Positions 1 to 8,315 of a stretch of 64,000 nt of DNA are shown here, piece after piece. The translations under genes and the position numbers were made by a program. Each line of letters opens with the position of its first letter. The stretch's first letter is position 1. The DNA is from RBG-16-57-11 sp964503145 (GTDB taxonomy: Bacteria > Chloroflexota > Anaerolineae > Anaerolineales > UBA4823), in assembly GCA_964503145.1 (NCBI GenBank), contig CAZCYV010000006.1, forward strand, positions 124,001 through 188,000, written 5' to 3'. The notes beneath the pieces were generated by a model, which was not told the origin of the DNA, did no database searches, and saw nothing but the letters and a program-made list of their open reading frames with translations.

Positions 1-1263
1 GAACTCGAGTATCATCCGAGCCGTGAGGACCTTCGCATGGCGCGCCACATTCGTCAGCGCCTCCTGCGCCACTCGGAAGAACACCGTCTCCACCAGGGCA
101 TCCAATCGGCGACGTTCCCCCAGCACGCGAAACTCGACCTGCAAATTCAAGTTGGCGCTCAGGTCATCTATCAGATATTGCAACGCAGCCACCAGGCCCA
201 GGTCGTCCAGTTGCGCAGGCCGCAGATCGCGCACCAGATTGTAAATGCTCTTGGACATCTGGCGGCTCAAATTTTGCAGGTGGTTCAACTGCTCTCCAAT
301 TTTTGGCTCTTGAGGAAGGGCCTGGCGCAGCGCAGCCAGATGGAGGCTGAAAGCCGTCAGCGTCTGGGCGGTTTGATCGTGCAGTTCACGGGAAATACGC
401 GCGCGCTCCTCCTCTTGCGCTACGACAATGTGACGCAGCAACTCCTGACGCATATTCTCGCGGCGGACCAATTCCAGGCGCACCTGCTCCAAAGCGTCCA
501 CCCTGGCCTGCTGCGCGGCCAGAAATTGATTCTGGCGCTCGACCTCGGCAGCGTGTATGCCGTGCAACAGGCTGACGGTAATCAACACCGCCATGGCAGC
601 GCGTACCACCTGAACAGGAAAACCGGTATAGGCCAGGAAGGTGTTGGTGTTCAAAAGGTTGCCGGGAAACACGTCTAGCGGAGGCGCCACCATTTGGGTA
701 AAAGTATAGACAAAGAATCCGAGCGCTGCGAGAATAAAACTCCGGCCCAGGCTTTGGTTTCCCTGGCGCAGCGCCAGCCTGGCCCGCCGCTGCAACGCCA
801 GCCCGGCAAGAAACGCGGCCGGCACAGCCAGGAAATAGCGCAGGCTGGCATCCACATGGGTCAGCCGATCCGCGTGCCCCGCCCAGATAAAAGCGCCGAA
901 CCAAAATACCAACGCGACATATCCGATCAGGCCTGACCACCAAAAGCGGCGGACGCGGCGTGGGAGGTGCATTTCAGGCTGCAGCAGGCTCACCCCAAAG
1001 ACAAGCAAGGAAAAGAATGAGATCATCAGAATTGCGACGCGCACCCAGCTCAAGAAGACCGGCTCGAGGATCAGCAGCCAATCGCTCTTATCCAAAAACA
1101 TCTCCACCCATTCATGCACTCCATGGACAAAACCGAACACCGCCAGCGGCAGCAACACCGAGGCTTCCGCCAGCAGGGGCGAGCGGCCAGACTCCAGCAG
1201 CATGGCCAACCCCATGCTGAAGAAGGCCAGACCGTACACGAAATAGACCAGAGTGATATCCAT
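1..1263 (-). CDS. Membrane sensor histidine kinase, NarX/DegS-like (3' end outside window)
   Basis: The reading frame is open for 421 codons from an ATG at 1263-1261 to the left edge, so the C-terminus is missing. The first half is hydrophobic with several membrane spans and begins MDITLVYFVYGLAFFSMG. The dimerisation/phosphoacceptor motif is of the HisKA_3 type (ERARISRELHDQT, His near residue 291). The HATPase N-box follows as FFRVAQEALTNVARHAK near the edge. Members of this family autophosphorylate on His and signal to NarL/LuxR-type regulators. The protein is a clear paralogue of the kinase at 11109-12596: both have the same membrane N-terminus with FFSMGLA and a HEW-E-M segment. A partner regulator would lie left of the window. 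It is divergent from the cytochrome cluster, so it may sense redox or quinone state, but that is inference. Confidence 0.9.
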   Translation of the reverse strand, partial: MDITLVYFVYGLAFFSMGLAMLLESGRSPLLAEASVLLPLAVFGFVHGVHEWVEMFLDKSDWLLILEPVFLSWVRVAILMISFFSLLVFGVSLLQPEMHLPRRVRRFWWSGLIGYVALVFWFGAFIWAGHADRLTHVDASLRYFLAVPAAFLAGLALQRRARLALRQGNQSLGRSFILAALGFFVYTFTQMVAPPLDVFPGNLLNTNTFLAYTGFPVQVVRAAMAVLITVSLLHGIHAAEVERQNQFLAAQQARVDALEQVRLELVRRENMRQELLRHIVVAQEEERARISRELHDQTAQTLTAFSLHLAALRQALPQEPKIGEQLNHLQNLSRQMSKSIYNLVRDLRPAQLDDLGLVAALQYLIDDLSANLNLQVEFRVLGERRRLDALVETVFFRVAQEALTNVARHAKVLTARMILEF

Positions 1264-1574
1264 ACTGCGCTCAGTAAGCAATCGGCAAGCAGGGAAAGGG
1301 TTGGCCGGCCGATTTAATTATATACTAATCTTTTGGAATTGGTTTGTTCTCTATCGGTTATGTAGAGCAATCGCCGCGGAAAGATCCATTGGTTTGGGGT
1401 GAACTGCGCACTGATTGCTTGCGGTATGGCCTACGAAGCTTCTAATCGAATGCTAATCTGTGATAAAATCCACAGCGTGTTTCTGGGTCCTGATGCATTA
1501 CATGATCAGCAAATGATCCACTGTCGCCTTCCACTCCCCTTGCAGATAAATTACGACAGGATAAGGAGAATGCT
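1264..1574. other. Divergent intergenic region between kinase and octaheme lipoprotein
   Basis: This 311-bp stretch has no credible gene. It is AT-richer than its flanks and must hold two divergent promoters. On the minus strand a TATAAT lies at 1322-1317 in front of the kinase, with no good -35 box. On the plus strand a weak TTCTAA (1440-1445), 18-bp spacer, TAAAAT (1464-1469) precedes the lipoprotein. A clean AAGGAG ribosome site at 1563-1568 belongs to the ATG at 1575. Confidence 0.4.
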
Positions 1575-2837
1575 ATGAGAAAGCTGGTCGTAATTGCAAC
1601 GATGCTGGTTTTAGTCATTCTGCTGGCCGCGTGCGCCGGGCCGGAAGGGCCGCAAGGGCCGGCTGGCCCCGCCGGACCGCCAGGCCCGGAAGGGCCGCAA
1701 GGCCCCCCTGGGCCAGAGGGGCCGCCCGGCCCCCCGGGCAAGGATGCCACGGCGGAAGGCCCAAAGTATGTCGGAGATACGACCTGCGGCGGCTGCCATA
1801 AAGACCTTTATGATGCCTATATCCAATCAGGACACCCCTGGCAGCTCAGCCCGGTCGCAGACGGTAAAGCGCCGGAATTTCCGTTTCGCAAGTTGAGCAA
1901 TCTCCCGCAGGGCTACACCTGGGATGATGTGGCTTACGTCATCGGGGGGTACTGGTGGAAAGCCCGCTTCGTGGATAAAGAAGGCTACATCATCACCGAT
2001 GAGCCGGGCAAGACGGGCAACGCGGAATTTCTGAATCAGTGGAACTATGCCAATACCTCGTTGGGGCAAAATGCGGGCTGGGTGACCTATCAATCTGGCA
2101 CAGAGAAACTGCCCTACGACTGCGGCGCATGCCACACGACGGGCTTCACCCCGACCGGCAACCAGGACGACCTGCCCGGCATAGCAGGCGCCTGGGCGCA
2201 ACCCGGCGTCCGCTGTGAGCAATGCCACGGGCCGGGCGGCTTGCACGTCGGCAACCCGCAGGGATTCGAGATGAAAATCGACCGCGATGCGGCTGCATGC
2301 GGCCAATGCCACCTGCGCGGCGAGGCCCGACAGGTCGCCGCTCAGGATGGCTTCATCGACCACCATCTCAATTACGACGATCTCTTTCCGGGCAAACACG
2401 CCGCTTTGGATTGCGTCCAGTGTCACAATCCGCACGCCGGCGTGAAACAACTGGCGGAAAGCAAGCTGCCGACCACACGCACCCAATGCACTGACTGCCA
2501 CTTCGAAAAAGCCAGGGAGCAGAAGAACGCCAAGCACGCGGCGCTGAATTTACCCTGCATCGAATGTCACATGCCCAAGATCATTAAGGTGGCCTGGAGC
2601 GATGCGGCGAAATTCACAGCCGATTTCCGCACCCATCAGGTCACGATCGACCCCACGCTGATCGAGCAAACCTTCACAGCCACCGATGAGCAGGGCGAAA
2701 AGACCTACGCCCACGCTCAGATCAGCCTGAACTCCGCCTGCCGCCATTGTCATGCGCCCGATTCCGCCCTGGCGCTGGATGATGCCACCCTGATCGAAGC
2801 GGCCACCAATTACCACTCGCCGCCGGCGGCGCCATGA
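1575..2837 (+). CDS. Octaheme c-type cytochrome lipoprotein with collagen-like stalk
   Basis: A 420-residue exported electron carrier. The N-terminus is a lipoprotein signal ending in LLAAC, with lipid-attached Cys20. Twelve uninterrupted Gly-Pro-X-like triplets follow directly (about residues 22-57), a collagen-type sequence expected to form a trimeric rod. The rest carries eight CXXCH heme sites: CGGCH, CGACH, CEQCH, CGQCH, CVQCH, CTDCH, CIECH, CRHCH. The spacing resembles the cytochrome c554/c3 superfamily; no CXXCK or other catalytic heme site was seen, so a transfer role is likelier than catalysis. The ATG has AAGGAG seven bases upstream. It ends at its own terminator, so it is a monocistronic first gene of the cytochrome island. 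Cytochrome identity is sure; substrate and partner are unknown. Confidence 0.93.
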   Translation: MRKLVVIATMLVLVILLAACAGPEGPQGPAGPAGPPGPEGPQGPPGPEGPPGPPGKDATAEGPKYVGDTTCGGCHKDLYDAYIQSGHPWQLSPVADGKAPEFPFRKLSNLPQGYTWDDVAYVIGGYWWKARFVDKEGYIITDEPGKTGNAEFLNQWNYANTSLGQNAGWVTYQSGTEKLPYDCGACHTTGFTPTGNQDDLPGIAGAWAQPGVRCEQCHGPGGLHVGNPQGFEMKIDRDAAACGQCHLRGEARQVAAQDGFIDHHLNYDDLFPGKHAALDCVQCHNPHAGVKQLAESKLPTTRTQCTDCHFEKAREQKNAKHAALNLPCIECHMPKIIKVAWSDAAKFTADFRTHQVTIDPTLIEQTFTATDEQGEKTYAHAQISLNSACRHCHAPDSALALDDATLIEAATNYHSPPAAP

Positions 2838-2862
2838 TTCTGGCGAGCAACGAACGAGCATC

Positions 2863-2894
2863 AAAAAAAGCGCCCGCAAGTCGGGCGCTTTTTT
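2863..2894 (+). terminator. Rho-independent terminator of the octaheme lipoprotein gene
   Basis: An A-run leads into stem AGCGCCCG (2869-2876), a five-base loop and the matching CGGGCGCT (2882-2889), followed by a run of T. The flanking A and T runs would make it work in both directions. Confidence 0.92.
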
Positions 2895-2977
2895 ATTACT
2901 TCTATCCGCCGGATAAAATGACATTACTTACTTATCTTGTACACATATTCCCCTTAAAATGAATGGGCGAGAAAACT

Positions 2978-2994
2978 CAATCGATGATCGATTG
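2978..2994. promoter_or_regulatory. Perfect 17-bp palindrome, candidate operator
   Basis: CAATCGAT-G-ATCGATTG is a perfect inverted repeat with 8-bp arms. It sits 37 bp before the ATG at 3031 and just downstream of a weak TTATCT (2932-2937), 17-bp spacer, TAAAAT (2955-2960) promoter. A dimeric regulator bound here would cover the start of the transcript of the octaheme/ferredoxin/NrfD genes. The NarL-type regulator at 12593 is one candidate. The symmetry is seen; the role is inferred. Confidence 0.5.
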
Positions 2995-3030
2995 CTTAGG
3001 GTAAATTACCTAATGAATGGAGAAAGCAAA

Positions 3031-4020
3031 ATGACCAAAACCAAGCTCAATCGCCGCCAATGGAGTTGGGTGGCCTTTATTCTGGTGTTTGGGCTGAGCT
3101 TGACGCTGGGCGTTGTGGCGGCTTTAGCGCAACCGGTGGACGCAGCCCCCACCCCTCAAACCGCAGGACAGCAGACAGCTTACGCCGGTTCGCAAGCCTG
3201 CGCTGCCTGCCACAAAGACCTGCACAGCAGTTGGATGACCACACGGCACGCCCAGGCTTTCTCATCGCCAATCTTCCAGCGCGACTGGTCCGAACTCAGT
3301 CAGCAAACCGCCTGTCTGCAATGCCACACGACGGGCTTCAGCCCCCAGCAGGGCACCTATGCCGAAGAGGGCGTCACCTGCGAAGCCTGCCATGGGCCTT
3401 TCCAGCCCACCCACCCGGCTGCGCCGATGCCCCTCAAGCCGGACGCCGACCTGTGCAGCACCTGCCATAAGGGCACGACCGATGAGTGGCGCGCCAGCCC
3501 GCATTCGAAGGCCAATCTGCAATGCCAGGCCTGCCACAACCCCCATGCACAGACGCCCAAGGCCGATTCGATCACCGCGCTGTGCACCAATTGCCACAAA
3601 GAACGCGGCGACTCCTTCACCCACAGCACCCATGCCAATTCGGGGCTGGAATGCAGCAACTGCCACATGTACACTGCGCCGCGCGAAGGCGATCCCATCG
3701 GTGGATTGGTATCCACCGGCCATACCTTCTCGGTTGGCTCGGAAGCCTGCATCGGCTGCCACCAGGACACCGTCCACACGCGGGATGAATTATTGAAGCT
3801 CGGCGGCATCGAACTTCCGACCCCGGAAGTTGACGTCGAACAGTTGAAAAAGACCATTCAAGAACAGGAAGAAAAGATCACCACATTACAGGTAGCGGGA
3901 CAATCCCGCCTGCTTACCGGTTTGATTCAAGGCGCATTGATCGGTCTGATCACCGGCGGGGCGACCGCCTGGGTGGTCAGCCGGCGCATCCGCGTCGTAG
4001 AGGTGGAAGAAGATGAGTGA
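3031..4020 (+). CDS. Membrane-anchored octaheme c-type cytochrome
   Basis: A 329-residue cytochrome with an N-terminal signal or anchor (hydrophobic stretch after NRRQWSW), eight CXXCH motifs (CAACH, CLQCH, CEACH, CSTCH, CQACH, CTNCH, CSNCH, CIGCH), a short coiled-coil-like stretch (VEQLKKTIQEQEEKITTL) and a C-terminal membrane helix. The start is placed at 3031 rather than at in-frame ATG 2959, because GGAGAAAG lies eight bases before it and the signal sequence begins there. The stop overlaps the next start by eight bases. The order cytochrome c, Fe-S protein, NrfD is that of NrfBCD, Hmc and ActABC-type quinone-linked complexes, so this should be the outward-facing heme subunit of such a complex. 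Direction of electron flow is not evident. Confidence 0.92.
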   Translation: MTKTKLNRRQWSWVAFILVFGLSLTLGVVAALAQPVDAAPTPQTAGQQTAYAGSQACAACHKDLHSSWMTTRHAQAFSSPIFQRDWSELSQQTACLQCHTTGFSPQQGTYAEEGVTCEACHGPFQPTHPAAPMPLKPDADLCSTCHKGTTDEWRASPHSKANLQCQACHNPHAQTPKADSITALCTNCHKERGDSFTHSTHANSGLECSNCHMYTAPREGDPIGGLVSTGHTFSVGSEACIGCHQDTVHTRDELLKLGGIELPTPEVDVEQLKKTIQEQEEKITTLQVAGQSRLLTGLIQGALIGLITGGATAWVVSRRIRVVEVEEDE

Positions 4021-4864
4021 GATGAGCGAAAAGAAGAAGAAAAAGACCAAAGTCACCGTCGAGATCACGCGGCGTGACGTTTTGACCCTGGCGGGCGTTG
4101 CGGCTGGCTCCGCCGCGGCTGCGGTATTGCTGACCAGCGGGCCGCTCTCTCCCTTTGCTGCGCTCAAACAGGAGCAATTGCAAGTGGAAGAGGAGCCCGG
4201 CAGTCACGGCGCGACCGGACTGCACCACTGGGGAATGGTCATCAATCTGAACACCTGCATCGGTTGCGAATATTGCCTGCGCGCCTGTTCCGCGGTGAAC
4301 GACGTTCAAACCGATAAGCCGTGGAACATCGTGGTCGAAGAAAAGAATTCCACCGGCCACCCCTTCTATTTCAGTCGGCCCTGCCTGCACTGTCAGAATG
4401 CCCCTTGTGTGGAGGTCTGCCCGGTGAAGGCGACCTACCATCGCGAGGATGGCCTGGTGGTCATGGATTACGATCGCTGCATCGGCTGCCGCTATTGCGA
4501 AGTGGCCTGTCCATACGACGCGCGCAAATTCAACTGGGAAACGCGCACGGATGTAAACCCCTATATCCCCACCTGGGGCATCGCCGAAGTGCCACGGCGG
4601 CCGCGCGGGGTGGTCGAAAAATGCACCTTCTGCATCCACCGCATCGACGCCGGTCTGAAGCAGGGGTTGACGCCTGGGGAAGATCCGGAGGCCACGCCGG
4701 CCTGCGTGAACATCTGTCCGGTGAAGGCGCGCGTTTTTGGCGACCTGAAGGATCCGAACTCCAAGGTCTCGAAGCTGATCAGCAACAACCCAACGATCGT
4801 CTTACGTGAGGAGCTGGGGACGAAGCCGAGCGTCCTGTACATCCCACCTGCGGAAGGGCTATAG
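4013..4864 (+). CDS. Four-cluster [4Fe-4S] ferredoxin subunit, NrfC/HybA/DmsB-like, Tat-exported
   Basis: A 283-residue iron-sulfur protein. A twin-arginine signal (TRRDVLTLAG) follows a lysine-rich start, indicating folding in the cytoplasm and export. Four cysteine sets hold the clusters: CIGCEYCLRAC from about residue 82, CLHCQNAPCVEVCP, CIGCRYCEVACP, and CTFC paired with CVNICP. This is the standard electron-wire subunit of the DMSO reductase/NrfC family. It is translationally coupled to the octaheme cytochrome (overlap 4013-4020) and three bases from the NrfD gene, so it should bridge the hemes and the membrane subunit. A second ATG at 4022 is possible and would not alter the domains. 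Confidence 0.93.
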   Translation: MSEMSEKKKKKTKVTVEITRRDVLTLAGVAAGSAAAAVLLTSGPLSPFAALKQEQLQVEEEPGSHGATGLHHWGMVINLNTCIGCEYCLRACSAVNDVQTDKPWNIVVEEKNSTGHPFYFSRPCLHCQNAPCVEVCPVKATYHREDGLVVMDYDRCIGCRYCEVACPYDARKFNWETRTDVNPYIPTWGIAEVPRRPRGVVEKCTFCIHRIDAGLKQGLTPGEDPEATPACVNICPVKARVFGDLKDPNSKVSKLISNNPTIVLREELGTKPSVLYIPPAEGL

Positions 4865-4866
4865 CC

Positions 4867-6093
4867 ATGACCACGACAACCCTGGAACCTAAACCGGTAA
4901 AACTCACCCCGGGCCTGCTGGCGTGGTTCGGGCTGGTGGGCGTCTTGCTGGCGATCGGCCTCACTGCCGCCATCCAGGTGTTCTGGAAAGGCCTGGTGGT
5001 TACGAATATGAACGACACAGTGCCCTGGGGCCTGTGGATCACGATCGATCTCTCGGCCATCGCCCTGGGGGCGGGCGCCTTTACCCTTTCGGCAGTGGTG
5101 TACATCTTTGGGATCAAGCGTTTCCAGCCGATCATTCGCCTGGCGGTTTACATCGGCTTCATCGGTTACACATCTGCCCTGCTCACCCTGATCATGGACA
5201 TCGGTCGGCCAGATCGCTTCTGGCACCCCTGGGTGTATTGGAACGTGCACTCGGTGCTCTGGGAGATCACCTGGTGCATCACTATCTATCTGACCATCAT
5301 GATCCTCGAGTTTCTCCCCGTGGTCGCCGAGGCGCGCTTCTTCGATCGCTGGCCGTGGTTCCGCAAGGCGACCCACACGCTGCATAAAGCTGCGCCCGCC
5401 CTGGCGGTGTTGGGTCTGGTGATTTCGCTGCTGCACCAGTCTTCGCTCGGCGCGACGTATGGCATCGTCAAGGCGCGCCCGATCTGGTTCAAGCCGAGCA
5501 TGCCGATCCTGTTCATCATCTCCGCCATCGCCGTCGGCCCGGCGCTGACCATGGCGGTGGCGTTTGTGATGGAGTGGATCACCGGGAAGCGAACCGTCGC
5601 GCACGATATCCTGTTCACCATCGCCCGCTTCAGCGGCATCGCGCTGCTGGTTTACGGTTATCTGAAATTCTGGGATACCATGTCGGCGTTGTACTATGGG
5701 CGCACGCCCTCGGTGCTGGAAGCGCTGGCCCTGCTGCAACAGAGCACCCCTTACAACTTCACTTTTTGGGTGGTGGAAATCCTGCTGGGCATCATCGTGC
5801 CGGCGATCTTCTTTCTGGCGCCGCGGTTCAACCGCCGCTCCCTGTACCTGGTGCTGGGCGCAATGCTGGCGACGATAGGGATCATCGTCAATCGCTGGAA
5901 TGTCACCGTCTCCGGCTTGACCGTACCGCTGGATTACTCACCTGGCACGCAATATCTCAGCCCGGTCGGCTCGTATTTTCCCAACCTGCCGGAGTGGGGT
6001 GTAGCAATCGGGATCATCGGTTACGCCTTGCTGATGCTCACGCTGGGCGCGCTGTTTCTGCCGCTCTTCAGCGTGAAAGAGGCGCATGACTGA
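4867..6093 (+). CDS. NrfD/PsrC/HybB-type integral membrane quinone-site subunit
   Basis: A 408-residue polytopic protein with about nine to ten hydrophobic segments. It matches the NrfD/polysulfide reductase family in the NDTVPWGLWI and MDIGRPDRFWHPW stretches. These proteins anchor an Fe-S subunit and exchange electrons with menaquinol or ubiquinol; they carry no heme. It starts three bases after the ferredoxin gene, forming a tight three-gene unit with the octaheme cytochrome. The unit resembles Nrf/Hmc/Qrc-type modules, but no molybdopterin catalytic subunit follows, so electrons probably pass only between quinone and the c-hemes. Confidence 0.9.
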   Translation: MTTTTLEPKPVKLTPGLLAWFGLVGVLLAIGLTAAIQVFWKGLVVTNMNDTVPWGLWITIDLSAIALGAGAFTLSAVVYIFGIKRFQPIIRLAVYIGFIGYTSALLTLIMDIGRPDRFWHPWVYWNVHSVLWEITWCITIYLTIMILEFLPVVAEARFFDRWPWFRKATHTLHKAAPALAVLGLVISLLHQSSLGATYGIVKARPIWFKPSMPILFIISAIAVGPALTMAVAFVMEWITGKRTVAHDILFTIARFSGIALLVYGYLKFWDTMSALYYGRTPSVLEALALLQQSTPYNFTFWVVEILLGIIVPAIFFLAPRFNRRSLYLVLGAMLATIGIIVNRWNVTVSGLTVPLDYSPGTQYLSPVGSYFPNLPEWGVAIGIIGYALLMLTLGALFLPLFSVKEAHD

Positions 6094-6130
6094 GATGTTC
6101 CAGTAGAGAACAGGCGCGCGACCGTTCGAT

Positions 6131-6162
6131 GCAGTTTTATCGACCCCGGTCGATGAAACTGC
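6131..6162. promoter_or_regulatory. Long inverted repeat upstream of the second cytochrome operon
   Basis: Two 15-base arms, GCAGTTTTATCGACC and GGTCGATGAAACTGC, are complementary at 14 of 15 positions and separated by only CC. There is no T-run after it, so it is not a normal terminator. It lies immediately upstream of a plausible -35 box at 6164, a common operator position. A regulator-binding site or an mRNA processing hairpin are the two likely roles. Confidence 0.5.
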
Positions 6163-6163
6163 A

Positions 6164-6192
6164 TTCACTTTGTCTTAATTCTGCGTTATACT
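6164..6192 (+). promoter_or_regulatory. Candidate sigma70-type promoter for genes from 6237
   Basis: TTCACT (6164-6169), 17-bp spacer, TATACT (6187-6192). It would start a transcript about 40 bases before the ATG at 6237 and separates the octaheme/NrfD unit from the nonaheme/b561 units. Confidence 0.5.
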
Positions 6193-6236
6193 GTTTGGAA
6201 AATAGCGTTCGAATAGCAAATCACAGGATATTTGCT

Positions 6237-6470
6237 ATGGAGGGCCTGCAGATGGAAGAAGCCCCTGGCACCAACCCGCTGTACGTCGGCCTGTTCTTTG
6301 TGCTGCGCTGCGTTATTCCATTAGCGATCATGCTTGGAATCTCGTATTTATTAAAGCGTCTGGGAGTGATTGCCGAGCCTCCGAAACCCCCGCCAGATTG
6401 GAACAATGGCAACACCCATAACAACACCCTCAATCCTGGTGAAGGAGGCGTGGCGCATGCGAAGGGTTAG
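6237..6470 (+). CDS. Small single-span membrane protein of the cytochrome operon
   Basis: A 77-residue protein with one hydrophobic helix (LYVGLFFVLRCVIPLAIMLG) and a proline/asparagine-rich polar tail. The ATG at 6237 has AGGA eight bases upstream. An ATG at 6252 has a stronger GGAGGG (6239-6244) and could be the real start, giving 72 residues. Its end overlaps the start of the nonaheme cytochrome by 14 bases, so the two are translationally coupled. I recognise no family. Position suggests a small accessory subunit of the heme/b561 complex. Confidence 0.65.
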   Translation: MEGLQMEEAPGTNPLYVGLFFVLRCVIPLAIMLGISYLLKRLGVIAEPPKPPPDWNNGNTHNNTLNPGEGGVAHAKG

Positions 6471-7575
6471 ACAAGTCTGGACGGACGGCTTGACCTGGCT
6501 GGCAGGCGTGGCGATGATTCTGACCTTGGGGCTGGCGATTGGGCTGACTCTTCCCGCCCAAGCCGACGGCCTGGGACAGGAGACCGAAAAATATTGTCTG
6601 AGCTGCCACGGCAACCCGGATCTCAAGATGACCCTGCCGAGCGGCGAGGAAGTTTCTCTCTATATTTCTGCGGATGACCTGCAAAATTCGGTGCATAGCC
6701 CGGCGGGGATCGAGTGCGAAGCCTGCCACACCCAAATTAAGACCTATCCCCACCCACCGATCGAATACGAAACGCGGCGGCAAATGACGCGCACGTACTA
6801 CCTGGCGTGCCAGAAGTGCCACGCGGCCAACTACGAAAAGGCGCAGGATAGCATGCACGCGCAGGCCGCAGAAGCCGGCAACCTGAATGCGCCCGTGTGC
6901 ACCGATTGCCACGGCGCGCATAACGTCCGCCCTCCCGATAAGCCCCGCGCTCACATTTCGCTCACCTGCGGGCAGTGCCATTCTGAGATCAGCCAGGAGT
7001 ACGCCCAGAGCATTCACGGTTCGGTCTTACTGGGCGAGGACAACCCCGATGTGCCGGTGTGCACCGATTGCCACGGCGTGCACAACATCCACGACCCGCG
7101 CACGGCGCAGTTCCGCGTAGAAACGCCCGACTTATGCGCTCGCTGCCATGCCAACCAGGAGCTAATGGCGAAGTACGGGCTATCTGCAGACGTGTACGGG
7201 CTGTACAAACTTTCCTGGCATGGCGTCGATGTCTCGGTTTACAAGGCCCGCTGGCCAGCCGTCTGGCATGAAAGCGCAGTCTGCACCGATTGCCATGGCA
7301 TCCACAACATCAGAACCACCGACGATCCAGCCTCGCTGGTGCACCCGGATAACCTGCTGGCCACCTGTCAGAAGTGCCACCCCGGCGTCGGGCCGAACTG
7401 GGTTGGCGCCTGGACCGGACACAATCGCATCGACCCACAGCGCACGCCCATCCTTTACTACACCGAAGTCTTCTATGCCTCTCTAATACCACTGGTGTTG
7501 TGGCTGTCAGTGATCTACGTCGTGTTGCAAATCGTCCGCGCCACCGTGGAGCGCGTCCGCAGGAGCCTGCCATGA
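6457..7575 (+). CDS. Nonaheme c-type cytochrome with C-terminal membrane anchor (copy 1)
   Basis: A 372-residue protein with an N-terminal signal/anchor ending near LPAQA, nine CXXCH motifs (CLSCH, CEACH, CQKCH, CTDCH, CGQCH, CTDCH, CARCH, CTDCH, CQKCH) and a C-terminal membrane helix (YASLIPLVLWLSVIYVVL). The repeated phrase CTDCHG(A/V/I)HN shows internal repetition. An ATG at 6457 with GGAGG eight bases upstream is chosen over in-frame ATGs further upstream. The stop overlaps the cytochrome b start as ATGA. It should take or give electrons to that b-type partner on the outer membrane face. It is paralogous to 8315-9859, with the same nine heme positions in the same order. Confidence 0.92.
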   Translation: MRRVRQVWTDGLTWLAGVAMILTLGLAIGLTLPAQADGLGQETEKYCLSCHGNPDLKMTLPSGEEVSLYISADDLQNSVHSPAGIECEACHTQIKTYPHPPIEYETRRQMTRTYYLACQKCHAANYEKAQDSMHAQAAEAGNLNAPVCTDCHGAHNVRPPDKPRAHISLTCGQCHSEISQEYAQSIHGSVLLGEDNPDVPVCTDCHGVHNIHDPRTAQFRVETPDLCARCHANQELMAKYGLSADVYGLYKLSWHGVDVSVYKARWPAVWHESAVCTDCHGIHNIRTTDDPASLVHPDNLLATCQKCHPGVGPNWVGAWTGHNRIDPQRTPILYYTEVFYASLIPLVLWLSVIYVVLQIVRATVERVRRSLP

Positions 7576-8315
7576 GCACTACGCCGTCCAGCCCTCCCCA
7601 AAACACGAACCCGGTGCGCCTGGAACGCACTTTCCAGCGTTTCACCGCCGGCCAACGCTGGGAACATGCGGTGTTGATCCTGAGCGTTACTGTGCTGCTG
7701 CTCACCGGCCTGCCGCAAAAATACCGCGATGCCGGCTGGAGCCAATGGCTGCTCTCCACGCCCGAACGAGTCTCCCAGGTTCAGCAGATCCATCACATCG
7801 CCGCGCTGGTGCTGACGGCCGAGGTGCTTTACCACCTGGGGCGAGCCATTTACCTGATCTCCCGCCGACGCCTGCCCGGGGATATGCTGCCCCAGTGGCA
7901 AGACGTGCGTGACGCCTGGCAAATGCTGCGCTATCTTTTGTTCCTGACGCGCCAGAAGCCTGCATTTGGCAAGTACAACTTCGAGCAGAAATTCACCTAC
8001 TGGTTCCTGTTCTTCGGCATCGGCATCCTGGTAATCTCGGGCTTCATCCTGTGGTTTCCAGAGACCTTCACCCGCTTCCTGCCCGGCGGGGTCGTGCCGG
8101 CAGCCCTGCTGGCGCACAGCAACGAAGCGGTTATGGCAGCGATCTTCATCGTGGTGTGGCATTTCTATCACGTGCACCTGGAGCGGTTGAACTTGAGCAT
8201 CTTTACCGGCAAGTTAAGCGAAGAGGAAATGCGCACCTATCACGCGGCAGAGTTCGAACGCCTGACCGGCGAGAAAGCTACCCCTGTCAATAACAAAACT
8301 GAAGGAGACCGCTAA
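7572..8315 (+). CDS. Cytochrome b561/FdnI-like membrane subunit (copy 1)
   Basis: A 247-residue membrane protein of the cytochrome b561/formate-dehydrogenase-gamma type, with four main hydrophobic helices. Conserved histidines that can bind two b hemes occur in RWEHAVL, QIHHIAAL, LLAHSNEA and VVWHFYHVHL. Its usual task is quinol oxidation or quinone reduction coupled to a c-type or Fe-S partner. It overlaps the nonaheme gene upstream and the second nonaheme gene downstream (TAATG), so the four genes 6457-11080 are one translation unit. Confidence 0.88.
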   Translation: MSTTPSSPPQNTNPVRLERTFQRFTAGQRWEHAVLILSVTVLLLTGLPQKYRDAGWSQWLLSTPERVSQVQQIHHIAALVLTAEVLYHLGRAIYLISRRRLPGDMLPQWQDVRDAWQMLRYLLFLTRQKPAFGKYNFEQKFTYWFLFFGIGILVISGFILWFPETFTRFLPGGVVPAALLAHSNEAVMAAIFIVVWHFYHVHLERLNLSIFTGKLSEEEMRTYHAAEFERLTGEKATPVNNKTEGDR

